A DNA stretch of 27,302 nucleotides, taken from positions 1 to 27,302 of the forward strand of contig CAICTM010001538.1 of assembly GCA_903772945.1 (NCBI GenBank). The letters run 5' to 3'. Each line of letters starts with the position of its first letter. Position 1 is the first letter of the stretch. The notes beneath the pieces were generated by a model, which worked only from the letters and a program-made list of their open reading frames with translations, ran no database searches and was not told the origin of the DNA. Position numbers and translations under genes: made by a program. This document shows positions 18,274-27,302 of the stretch, piece by piece. The DNA is from Seminavis robusta (taxonomy: Eukaryota; Bacillariophyta; Bacillariophyceae; Naviculales; Naviculaceae).

Positions 18274-21200
18274 TCAAAAGTCCATAATACTAGAATCGTC
18301 CGAGTCGTCATCGAGGTTGCGTTGCGCGTCATTGTGATTGCCATAGGAAGCCATGCCGTCATCGTCAATAAGCCCGAGGAAAACAGCATCGCGTTCATTG
18401 TCAGAGACTTTCAACAGCACATTGTTGATTATTTTCTTTCGTCTACTTGCATCCAAAGCAAGGAGCCTCGTCTCAAGGAACTCAGCTTCTCTTGTGAAAG
18501 CTCGCTTCATCTCTGTATTGTTTACGAAGTTTGTAACTTCGCCAGCTTTCAAATAAGCAAGACGCGCATCCATTTCTCTGGTCCATTCACCACGATCTTG
18601 CACTTCCACTGCCATGTACTTGCTTTCGTAGAGGTCTTGCAACTGTTGCTTCTTCTTGCCACTGAGCTTTCTCGTTGTTGGGTTCGACAGGACTTGGCCC
18701 TTGCTTCCATTGAATAATCGCTCGAAGATGCTCCACCCGCCAAGTCTTCTTCCAATGATTACGTTGAGATGGCGTCCCATTGCCGTGCTCTGGTAGTGTT
18801 GCCATTATCTCATGGGCTGATATCTCTAGCTCTTGAAACTCAGCAATTCCAGCCTTTGCCTTTTCAAGTTGCTCGGCTTCTTGCTTCATTTTTTTTTCGA
18901 GCCCAACCAATCAAAGCGTCATTGCTATTCATAGGACCGCCCCCATTGGTTACATGGAACCACTGTCCGGCTGTGGACACCCTCGCGAGGAGATCTTGCC
19001 TCTCTTTCGTATTCGGCAATGTGCGAGCCTCATCTCGACCGACTGTTTGCTCAGCTGTGACACGACGGACTGACAGCTTCAGCTTTTCCTCAGCTAATCC
19101 ATATCCTCTGCTTGCTAGCATCGCACACGCATCATGGTTTGCTTTTTCCAATGCATCATAATAAGCGCCGATGGGATCTTGCTCGGTGTCGATGTTGCCG
19201 TCGGCATCATGGACGATTTCGTGTCTCACTTTGGGATGTTCAAGCGCAGCTCTTGTACTTGGAAGATATCCACACTTCTCTCTCGCTCGTTGGATGTGAG
19301 ACTGATCAAAAGAACGGTCGAAGGCGCCGATCAACTCGACTGTTTCTGTTTCATTCAACTGAACCTGACCGCCGAAGATAATATACCCAACATCGTTGTA
19401 GCTCAAGGACGTAAAAGCAGCACCGTCGATTCTTGTTCGCTCTCTTACCAAGAGATCTCTGTTGCGAAATGACAAAGTCTTCGTGTAAGCATAGAGATTA
19501 TCCATTTCCTGGAATTCCGTCCCATTTGGCAATCCGGGGAAGAGATAGATGCCTCGTGCACGGAGGTCACCAAGCATTCCAATATGCCGTCGACCAGGCC
19601 CACTGTCGGCTTTGATCAGCACTCGGAGCAGGGGAAGATCTTGTGCGTCCGGATACAGCTCACACAGGTGTTGGACCAAATACTTTCGAAAGCCTTCAGC
19701 GTCCATTCCACCCTTTGGATTGACTCCAAATCCAACATCAAAGTAGTGGTCGCGACTGTATCCAAATTGTCCTTTTGTCTGCCGAAAGCCGTCTAGCATC
19801 TTCACCTTGAGCTTGTAGTTGCCTTTATCTTTGGCTTTCGATGGAAATTGAATGTAGGGTGGAAAGACTTCGTCTGCAAAGTTTATTCCATAAATGATTG
19901 TCACTTTCGCTCCACCCTTTGGCGCTGATTGTCCGCTATTGGGTACATTGGTGGCCGTCGGAACATATGAGGGGCGACCACCTCCTCTAATAGAAGCATC
20001 CATGGAGAAGCCCATCTCGTCTAATTGCAGGACTCTCCGTGCTTGGCCCTCATGCCAGATGATATGTTGCCCACCAGTGTTCTCACCGGGAAAGGGGTAC
20101 CTTGCAAAGCCAAGCTCAACAGCAGTTTCTTCCCATCGTTCATAGCCTTCTGACACTGATATGTCAACCACTGAACGCGAAGAGCTTCTCTTGGGTCTTG
20201 TGTTGCAAAAGATTGCCTCGTGCTGTTGCGTTGTTCTATGCGGCGAAAGAAGTTGACTTCGCCCATTAGAGAGAGTCCCTCTTCCACTCGTTTTGCATTG
20301 AGGACAGATCCGACGATGGTCTGAATATCTCTCCTCGTGTCTCTATTTTCTGCGTTGACTTGTTGAATGGCTGAGTAAGTAAAGACTGCAGAGCAAAAGC
20401 CTTCGAACACGTCTTCGGAGATGGTGCTTGGTCGCCCTCGACGCACTGGAGACTTGCCGGTGTCGCCTCGCTTAACTGCAGCTCGGATTTCATTGCCACT
20501 GAACAACTCAATTCCACAAACTGCCGTGAAAACAGAGGCAATCTTTTCTGGTGAGTCGAATACAGTAAGTGTGTTGCGCCCACTGGACACTCCATCCCAG
20601 AGCATTGTCATGGCCTTGAAGACCTCGCTACGGATGGATTTGAGCATTTCAATCTCTTTGTTGTCGTTGTGAGCTGCTGTTGTTGTTTTCCGGGTTTTGT
20701 CAATGTTTGCGACTGATGAAAGTTTGACTTGCTGTTGCCGTGGACGCACAAGAGCAGCGCTTTTGCTACTCCCAGAGCTAACAGTGGCGCTGCTAACAGA
20801 CACCATGTCTTCGATTGGGTAAGGCGAAATCCAAAAATGTTCGCAGTCGTCGAGAGGATCTGGAGCTTCCGTCATGAGCCTCCTCGGTTGGGGTTGCATT
20901 CTTGGAGGTGTTGGCGTTCTAGGAGTCAAGAGTGTTGCGGATGATCCGGCAGGAGATGCGTCCATTGGAGATCCTTGTGTCCCAGCAGCTGGTGTGGCTG
21001 GTGATGGGGATGTAATCATTGCTTCGGCGCTGGCTGCCTCGAAGCTGGCCGTGGATGTTCGAGACCGCTGCGTCAATGGCGAAAGAGCTGTGGTGGAATC
21101 AGTAGTAATTCCAACTGTGTTCTTAGGTGGCGGTGGACGCTGTCGCTTTGCAATTGCATCTTTTTCGACCTTCTGCTTTCGCCGGAGGCATTTCTGATAT

Positions 21201-21574
21201 TGCGCCCTCCATCTCTTGTCATTTGGACATGTCTTTGGAGGGAATCCAACAAGCAGCATTGCTTCCACCAAAGAGATGCCGTTTAAAGGCGCTCCAGGAT
21301 TTTGAATTATGTTGTCTGGATGGCGTTTCATGACAGCGAGAAGCTGCACTGCTCGGTTTACCATTGCTTCTTCATCGGTCGAGACGTTGGGAGGGCCATA
21401 TTTTTGGGCGTAAGAGCGCATGGGAGCGCCAAGTCTTTGTACAGTTTCAGATTCCGTTGCATCTTGGACAGCCATGCCAACTGAATAGAGCGCCTTCGAT
21501 CTATCAAAGTTGGGTAGTAGCAACCGGACTTTCAACGCCTCCGTTAGACAAACATCCGTCGATGGCATCGTCAT
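18274..21574 (-). pseudogene. DDE-superfamily DNA transposase, frame-disrupted, minus strand
   Basis: Three stretches in different frames make one transposase-like protein. The first (21574-20021, about 517 codons) has an N-terminal region with MRSYAQKYGPP, a Ser/Thr/Pro-rich linker, and a second module with RGRPSTISEDVFEGF and LRVQWLTYQ. Near 20160 the reading moves to the 20171-18864 frame. This carries the catalytic core: LQLDEMGFSMD (first Asp, about residue 51 of this part), VLIKADSGPGR (second, about 189) and GTEFQEMDNLYAYTK (third, about 224). The spacing and the T...Q..D signature resemble pogo/CENP-B-like DDE_1 transposases. At 18897-18889 a run of nine A on the coding strand marks a move to a coiled-coil segment (EAEQLEKAKAGIAEFQELE), and around 18700 another move leads to the acidic C-terminus ending DDDSDDSSIMDF at 18274. 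I could not find terminal inverted repeats. Homopolymer-linked shifts could be assembly errors, but conserved genes nearby show none. Confidence 0.82.
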
Positions 21575-22064
21575 CTCATCCGAGACACAAATCCAAAGCT
21601 CCGGCTTGATTGGGTGCTGATTGTTGTAGCAGCTAACAGGCCTGGCTTTCCAGCCAACACTAGGCTAGCCCCAAGGCATTCAAAAGGATTGGCCCGGTCC
21701 ATGATAAGTGTTCTTCACCCGAAAGCCGCGGCAAAAGCAAGCATTGATCATCATTGTTTGCCTTTAAAGGAACCACAAAGCAATGATATTGGATGGAAGA
21801 GAGCTCTGAGTTTCGAAGATTTTTTGACAGGCTTTAAATCTATAAGTACCACTACGAGTCTCAAAGAAGGTTCAGCCAAAACAAAAAAATCGTTACATAA
21901 AAATCTGAGTACCAGTACGAGCTAAAAGACAATACATATACGGGTACGCGTATACCGTATATCGAATTTAGTCGTTATACGTGTACATGTGCTGTGCTTG
22001 GGATTTTATATCCCATTCCTTGAATGCCGGATCTCTGTTCAAATCAAAGCTTTTAATTTGTACA

Positions 22065-22098
22065 GTGCGGTGCGGTGCGGTAAAGTGCGGTGCGGTGC
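22065..22098. repeat. GTGCG pentanucleotide array interrupted by taaa
   Basis: gtgcggtgcggtgcgg is followed by taaa and then gtgcggtgcggtgcac, six repeat starts in all. Confidence 0.93.
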
Positions 22099-22184
22099 AC
22101 ATAAAAATCGTCAACGCAAATTGTCAGCAAAATAAAAGACAGTCCACTGATAATTCAGAAGTAGTAATACTTGACAATACTGAA

Positions 22185-22241
22185 AGTGTTCGGGAGAAGT
22201 GTTCAGGAGAAGTGTTCAGAAGCAGTGTTCGAGAGAAGTGT
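22185..22241. repeat. 13-bp tandem repeat, four and a partial units
   Basis: Units start with agtgttc at 22185, 22198, 22211, 22224 and 22237 and end in variants of ggaga/gagaga. The period is exactly 13 bp, so it is not codon-phased. Confidence 0.93.
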
Positions 22242-22410
22242 TCCCAAAGTTGCAGAAGAATGTGATTCTCAGCTTGCCTTTTGAAAAAGTAACAAATAGT
22301 TCGCGACGAACCCCGTATCCAAAGTTCTTAGAACTGTTGCTCTGCAGCTACGGATGCTTCGCCTTCCAGCAACTCTCCTGTACTAGTTCTCAAAGACCCA
22401 GTTAGATATC

Positions 22411-23392
22411 ACTGTTGGGGATGATTCGCCACTAGGGATTCAGCCCTTTACTTCAGTACTAGAATTTTGCCTCATTACAAAAACACAAAACCCACTTTTT
22501 CAGTAGTATCTCAATAGCAACGACAATGGTAAACTAGAGAGCTTAGTGAATCTAACATACTAGTACTGAAAAAGGAAGACTGTCTATCCACAGCATATAG
22601 AGGATAGAGCAGTGGTCGGTGTGTCGAAGCGGCGGCAACAAGGATCGCCTACGGATCGATCGACGACGACGCGAGGACCAATCGACGACGCGAGGATCGA
22701 CAACGACGCAAGGACCGTCGTGCCAAAGAACAAGCACAAGACCAACCAGGAGACTGTCGAAGGATCAACAGCAACAAGAGAGGAGCCCTTCATCAGAGAG
22801 ACTGAAGGCATCGGAGGACGGATCCTATCCAAGCCGAAGTTTCGTCGGCAGTGTTGGGGATTCGCGATTAGGGATTCAACCTGTACCTCTGTACTAGAAT
22901 TTGACACCAGTAGCAAAACTGGTAGCCCACCCACTTTTTCAGTAGTATCTCAATAGCAACAGTAACAACTAGAAGAGAGCTTAGAGCAACTAACATACTA
23001 GTGAAAAAGCGGTCTACTATCGAAGAGAAGAAGAGGAGCCTATCGAAGCAACGAACGATAGCAGGAAGATCGCGACGCGAAGACCGACCGAGGATCAGCC
23101 GAATGCGAAGACGCGAAGATCGATAGAGACCAAGCCTGTCGATCCTTCGCTGTCGATCCTTCGACAGCAACGCGACGACGAGAGGATCGTCGTGCCGAAG
23201 AAGAGGAGACTGTCGAAACGACAGCAACAAGAGAGGAGTCCTTCAGAGCGACTGAAGGCAACGGCTCGAAGCAGCGCGACGACGCAACGAGCGACGACGC
23301 GACGAGAGAAGGATCTGATCCAAGGACGGATCCGAATCCAAGCCACAGCGAGTTCCGTCGACCGGAACCGTCAGCAGCAAGAGTTTCGTCGG
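22411..23392 (+). repeat. Two long diverged tandem units (about 439 and 543 bp) upstream of a gag-like ORF
   Basis: Unit one (22411-22849) and unit two (22850-23392) share ordered blocks: tgttgggga near the start, actttttcagtagtatctc with aatagcaac, gagagctta, aacatactagt, a GACGACGCGA-rich part, cgtcgtgcc[a/g]aagaa, ggagactgtcgaa, caacaagagaggag, ccttca...gagactgaaggca, gacggatcc and a final agtttcgtcgg. Unit two is longer in the GACGACGCGA-rich part. Several frames on both strands run through, an effect of biased composition rather than genes. The arrangement resembles promoter monomers or a leader of a retroelement, given the gag-like ORF at 23744, but that link is inferred. Confidence 0.8.
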
Positions 23393-23743
23393 TAGAATCC
23401 ACAAGGATTACCGGGCAGGAAGGTTGCTTGGCAAGGAAAGCCAACAACAAGCGCGAAAGCCATAGTGCCAGCGCAGGGACCAAGGACGGGTACCCAACCA
23501 AGGAGTCACTCAACAAAGAAACGGGTTTGGAAAGGCCACGACCGCACAGTGTGTGAAGCAATCGGGCCCACCCTTACAAGATCTTTAGTTATAGACTTAA
23601 CACTCCCTAGCCAGGAGTATAATTTGAAGTTTTATCGCCCCATAGCCAGAAGACGAATAAGTAGTCGGACGAGAACTTAAAATAAAAGAGCTAGCCAAAT
23701 AAAAAGAAAGAATTGAAATAGTCCACCTACCGTAGCATCGAAA

Positions 23744-24337
23744 ATGAGCAGTAGAGGTAGAGGAAGGAGTGGCCGAGGCGGCAGAGGACGAGGAGGGCAT
23801 GGAAGATCTAGCCCATCATCTTCGAACCAACAAAAAGGTTCATGCAAAGCCCTAGAACAACATGTGTTCAATTTCGGTGCAACTGGATCTGGAACAGCAG
23901 ACCAGATAATACGAACATGGGAGAAGCTCACCATCTACGTTGGACAACAGATGGGTGACGACATCGGCAATGAGCTCCGGAACCTGACACCAACCGTGTT
24001 GACAGCCCCGGAATACTCAGCGGAGACCCAGGATAGGCTCCGACAAGCAGCTGAATGACGCCTGCAGAAAAACACGCGTCTACTAACGGCAAACCAGGCC
24101 AGCCTACAGATGCTGGACCAACAGATACTCGCGGTCCGCCAGGACGTGAATCAAATAGATAGGTGGAGAGCTTTAACGATAGAAAAAGCAAACACCGTCA
24201 ATGAAATAGCCGACCTGCAAGACGACATACAGAATCCACCGGAAGAGGAACTCCGGGGACTCGAGAAAACAGAGTATGGAGGACTCATGAAGACCTACCT
24301 TACTACACTGGAAACGAAAAACTCTGCCAAACAATGA
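23744..24337 (+). pseudogene. Gag-like RG-rich ORF interrupted by one in-frame stop
   Basis: The frame starts with ATG at 23744. It opens with an Arg/Gly-rich segment (RGRGRSGRGGRGRGGHGR, about 4-21) suited to RNA binding, followed by a short folded-looking part (KALEQHVFNFGATGSG, IIRTWEKLTIYVGQQ). A TGA at 24056-24058 stops it at residue 104. The same frame continues open for another 93 codons in helical, coiled-coil-like sequence (LLTANQASLQMLDQQILAVR, IEKANTVNEIADLQDD) to a terminal stop at 24335-24337. Continuity of frame and character on both sides argues for a single 197-residue protein with one nonsense change. It looks like ORF1/gag of a retroelement; no polymerase follows on this strand. 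Family not identified. Confidence 0.6.
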
Positions 24338-24389
24338 ATTTGCTCTGTAGTTTCACTCTACAGAAGGGGCAGAGTGAACTCCCAGAGTT
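24320..24389 (+). other. Nested inverted repeats over the end of the gag-like ORF
   Basis: ctgtag (24345-24350) pairs with ctacag (24358-24363) around a 7-nt loop. ttcactct (24352-24359) is also complementary to agagtgaa (24371-24378), an alternative stem. aactctg (24320-24326) faces cagagtt (24383-24389) as an outer stem. It could be an RNA structure at the 3' end of the element; no function is shown. Confidence 0.55.
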
Positions 24390-24650
24390 TTGGCTAAGTA
24401 ATGAGTTCGAACAGGCCGCAGAATGTATGTGACCCGAGTTAGCATGACAGGGACGGCAGGCGCATGATTCGATCCTTGCACAGACCAGGTATACTACTAT
24501 CTATATATGTATACCTATATATATTTATAACCACAGGTTAACCGTCCTAGAAGAGGAGGTGTCACATTCACAAAGTACACGAAAAGAAAACAATTACGCC
24601 CTCACGCAAACCAAAAAACAGTCAAGGCTGCACTGACAAAAGACAAAAAA
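24390..24650. other. Gene-free spacer between the gag-like element and the retroelement copy
   Basis: It contains a TATA-rich palindromic tract near 24500-24530 and an A-rich run just before 24651. A segment with tagcatgacaggg and gattcgatcc superficially recalls Pol III A and B boxes but does not fold as a tRNA. No gene is seen. Confidence 0.5.
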
Positions 24651-26934
24651 AATAACGAGATTTTATTTTAAAGGCTACACCTCGTCAGACGATCCGCTGA
24701 ACGGTGCCGTGACGAACCCATATACCTCAGGCGCACGAGTGCGCCCACTTAGGATGGGCCTAGTGTAAGCCCCCCACCGGAGAAATTTAACAAAACTCCG
24801 GAGGGTGCTGTACGACTAACTAGCTACCCTTGACTGGATTGCCATCTATTTCTACGGTGAGACCCCTCTGTGCGTAGTCACCCTGTGTCATTGTTCTGCA
24901 CTGTGCGTGCATGCTCGTCCCTAAGTGCCTTGTCGACGACGGGCAGCCAATTGGCAAGCCACGCTGTGATGTCGCCTGGGCCCTTTGCCATTTGCTCGTC
25001 AAGCGGTCGCTTGAAGATAAAATCCACCAGCTCCGCTGGGATCAGATCCGCTTTCTCATAGATCAGTTCCACCTCCCGCTGAAGCTGTTCGTGCTTCTTC
25101 TTCCACTGGTCTTCCCTGTCTTTGCCATGCCTGGCAGCATTACGATCCTCCCACAGGTTCCACCACTGCTTGATGAGCAGTGAGGCTAGGTTGGTGACCC
25201 AGAGCTGCCCTGTCTTGGTGGTCTCCTGGGAGCCGACCCGATGCAGATATGCATCTTGATGCTTAGCCCAGTGCGTGGACAAACGTCCTCTCAGGAAGTT
25301 GTCCCAGCCAATTAGATTTTGAGTGTCAACGAGGTCCCTATACCTGTCAGGGTAATGCCATGGGTGGAGGAATCGATCTTCAAAGTGGTATTGTAGTCCA
25401 TCCAGAGCAATTTCCAGGAGGAAGGGGTCTGTGGAATCCTTGCGCAACTTTGTGCTGATCGCTCGTTGCATGGTCCCTCGCCACAAATCCACGTCAACAT
25501 GCGGGCATCGGTAAACATGGGTTTCCGTCTCGTGATCACAGCCACAACGGGGACAGTGGTGATCATACTTGGGGCCATCCCGGTGGATCCGTTTCCCAAC
25601 TGGCAACAATTGAAATAGGAACTTCACAATTGTCGGTTTGTGGATCTCGTGACGGTTGACAGCTCGACCATGGGCTGTCCAATCGACCAGTGCAGGGGTG
25701 TCCTCGTCCCAGTTGGGATTCAGTTTGACAATGTGGTCGAACAGGGGCTGGTCGTTCCTGAGAAGCCGCAGTGTTCTGGGAAGCTTGTATGTGCATGTGC
25801 CTTTGGGAAGGTGCAGCTGGGCCAGGTTTGCCGGAAATCGGAGTACCTTGGAGTGATCCTGTTTCATGTGTCTGTTCATGTAACTGCCTGCCAGTTTGTC
25901 AGCTCTGCAGTTCAGTTGTGCTTTTAGGGGTAGTGTTTCGATGGCCTTGTGCTTGTCCTGGTGCGATTTGATGTGCTCCATCTTGGGCACTGTGACTGCA
26001 GCCCGGAACGAATCCTCGATCTGCTGCAAGACATCCCAGTCGGAGTTCAACGAATCATTGGGGTACCAGCCCTCGTACTCGAGACAGCTAGCGCACTTAT
26101 TCGTCACTGATTCGTTGTTGCATAAGTGTACATAATTCTTCATGCTGGTCTGATCGTAGAACTCCACCAATCGTCGAAGTAGGCAAGTAGGGGATAGAAT
26201 GCCATAGGCCTCCGCCCTGTATGAAGTCGGAACCATACCAAAAACTGGACCAGAGCACCGAAGCACAATTTGGCCGCGGTTGTCTGCCAGGACCCATGCA
26301 AAACTCGCCTTACCGGCTTCAATGTCTGCAGCCCCATCGCTGGCCACCCAGAAGTGCATGGCGGTGACAATCTGCAGGACTGAGTAGGCATCCACCATCC
26401 ATTCAAGCTCGTCATAAAGAGCTGTTTCCCAAGGCTCCAAAGTGGCAAGGAAATCCTCAAATGTTGTCGGTGTGGGTGGTAGTGGACGAGCAGGAATGCC
26501 TGCTGTGAAACCACTACCAACTACCACTGTGTCACGCTTGTTGAAGAGCGTCAGGTCTAGGACTCGCCGCTTTCCAGAGTCTGGCTGGACAGAGGTGCAG
26601 GATCGGGGGAAGTGGGGATCCAGTGGCACCGAGTTGTGTAGGATGCTGGCGTCCAGGTAGGTCTCATCTCCGAACTCCCAGCGATGAACTGTCCGGTCCT
26701 TGTTCGGGACTGGATGTTGGAACATCCAGTATTCGGACTCTTCATTGTCAACTTGTTGATAGACGACGTTGGCATCGACTTCGTAGAAGAACCTGTGGCG
26801 CATCCGGAGCTTGTCAGCTGAGACGAGCCACCTCCCCAGGGGTACATCCAACGTCAGATTCGGAGCGAAAAGGGATAAGGCTTTCCTCCACAACCACCAA
26901 GTCCTGGGATCCCTGGGTCGATCTTGAAATCTTG
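24651..26934 (-). mobile_element. 5'-truncated non-LTR-type retrotransposon copy
   Basis: The minus-strand copy has coding sequence (26934 down to about 24820) and then a 3' UTR ending at 24651. Its 3' end is set by comparison: the sequence from 24651 rightwards matches that from 26935 rightwards (aataacgaga...ttttatt...aggct[a/g]cacct), and homology starts at the same base in both. The 5' end is truncated exactly at the neighbouring copy's 3' terminus. The reverse transcriptase domain expected upstream is missing, as in 5'-truncated insertions made by target-primed reverse transcription. Class assignment rests on this truncation and on the C-terminal RNase H. Confidence 0.75.
24878..26934 (-). 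pseudogene. Retrotransposon polyprotein C-terminal part with RNase H domain
   Basis: The open frame begins without its own start codon at the truncation and runs about 685 codons. Near its beginning is WRKALSLFAPNLTLDVPLGR. An RNase H-like domain follows: FWVASDGAAD supplies the first Asp, SYRAEAYG the Glu, and NCRADKLAG the last Asp. The position expected to be the third acid, in the LCxNESV segment, reads Asn (HLCNNESVTNK). After it come a zinc-knuckle-like CPRCGC...H...H...CPH cluster and a tryptophan-rich C-terminal region (IKQWWNLWEDRNAARHGK). The frame stops at 24878, whereas the sister copy at 27060 continues in one frame to GDYAQRGLTVEIDG. That tail is also present here but in another frame (24878-24820), so a small indel near 24880 truncates this copy. 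It is a fragment in any case, lacking a polymerase. Confidence 0.8.
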
Positions 26935-27055
26935 AATAACGAAGTTTTATTATTTAGGCTGCACCTCAATAGACCACCCGCTGAACGGAGCCATATTGAA
27001 CCGGAGTACCTCAGACGTACAAGGACGCCCACATAGGAACCGGCCTAGTGCAAGC
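26935..27055 (-). mobile_element. 3' UTR remnant of a second retroelement copy, same orientation
   Basis: This matches 24651-24770 in direct orientation with moderate divergence: gctgcacctc/gctacacctc, ccgctgaacgg, tacctcag[a/g]cg, cgcccac[a/t]ta and cctagtg[c/t]aagc. It represents the 3' end of another minus-strand copy lying directly upstream of the truncated one, in head-to-tail order. It is cut at about 27055. Confidence 0.82.
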
Positions 27056-27059
27056 GGTG

Positions 27060-27302
27060 GATTTTATTTTCAACACCGCTTGCGAGCAAATGGCAAAGGC
27101 CCAGGCGACATCAAAGCGTGGCTTGCCAATTGGCTGCCCGTCGTCGACAAGGCACTTAGGGACGGCAGGCACGCACCGAGCAGAACACTGCTACGGGGTG
27201 ACTATGCACAAAGGGGTCTTACCGTAGAAATAGATGGCATCCAGCCAGGTAGTTAGTTAGTGCAAAGCACCCTCCGGAGTTTTTAAACTTTTCCGGTGGA
27301 GG
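27060..27302 (+). mobile_element. Inverted 3' fragment of the same retroelement, continuing past the window
   Basis: The reverse complement of 24774-25024 matches this segment with good identity. It encodes, in one plus-strand frame, KGPGDIKAWLANWLPVVDKA and then GDYAQRGLTVEIDG, stopping at 27254-27256; the stop is followed by the cctccggagttt...ccggtggagg part of the 3' UTR. It is 5'-truncated at 27060 and its 3' terminus lies outside the window. The junction with the preceding piece carries caagcggtg (27051-27059) and its complement caccgcttg (27074-27082). Confidence 0.85.

Larger units (their letters stand above)
21575..22410. other. Gene-free stretch right of the transposase, rich in simple repeats
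   Basis: No supportable gene. It contains alternating tacgcgtata/gtatac-type sequence near 21940-21985, a GTGCG array (22065-22098) and a 13-bp tandem array (22185-22241). The plus-strand frame at 21614-21925 has no recognisable domain and is not called. A terminal inverted repeat of the transposon might lie here, but I could not match one to the left side. Confidence 0.5.

Noticed and set aside
23040..23561. Minus-strand open frame of 173 codons over the tandem units
   Set aside because: It comes from GACGACGCGA-biased repeat sequence that leaves several frames open on both strands; no domain.
24430..24485. tRNA-like segment with A-box and B-box resemblance (tagcatgacaggg, gattcgatcc)
   Set aside because: The T-arm and acceptor do not pair and no anticodon arm forms; at most a remote SINE-like remnant.
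1..27302. CRISPR array, prokaryotic operon or viral capsid system
   Set aside because: No spaced identical repeats of the right kind, genes have spliceosomal introns, and the repeats present are minisatellites or retroelement pieces.

Overview
The window looks like a nuclear segment of a pennate diatom or close stramenopile relative. The reasons are compact eukaryotic genes on both strands, short introns (about 70 to 220 nt) with GTAAGT/GTGAGT-type donors, a coatomer gene, a TauE/SafE transporter with a secretory leader, and diatom-style copia gag debris. This is inferred from content; no rRNA or marker gene is present to confirm it. Two N bases (1826, 2710) mark it as an assembly.

Layout. 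1-3209 is repeat territory: a decayed Ty1/copia-like gag on the minus strand, a hairpin-rich leader or LTR candidate, a microsatellite, a 158-bp minisatellite and shorter tandem duplications. 3210-4859 (minus) encodes a 549-residue low-complexity protein of unknown function. 4860-7837 is intergenic with a duplicated block of about 190 bp. 7838-15844 is the conserved core: a BCS1-like AAA ATPase (minus, spliced), a divergent TauE/SafE family membrane transporter (plus), and coatomer subunit beta (minus, three exons). 15845-18104 holds a two-exon unknown gene (minus) and, divergent from it, a frame-broken coding relic (plus). 18274-21574 (minus) is a DDE-type transposase in several frames, carrying a D-D-D triad. 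21575-24650 holds simple repeats, a two-unit tandem block and a gag-like ORF with an internal stop. 24651-27302 is a nest of non-LTR-type retroelement fragments: a 5'-truncated RNase H-bearing copy abutting the 3' end of another copy, then an inverted 3' fragment running off the window.

The conserved genes do not form a pathway. COPB1 serves COPI vesicle traffic, the AAA protein is probably an organelle or membrane chaperone, and TauE/SafE is probably an anion or organosulfur exporter. The ATPase and transporter share a 407-bp divergent intergenic region. Its transporter side carries two identical TGACGTGG boxes exactly 20 bp apart, resembling the CO2/cAMP-responsive TGACGT elements known in diatoms; this is the most testable regulatory lead. 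I found no clear evidence of a wholly new multi-gene system. The most unusual structures are the retroelement junctions at the right end, the hairpin chain at 1103-1309, and a perfect 22-bp palindrome in the first intron of the coatomer gene.
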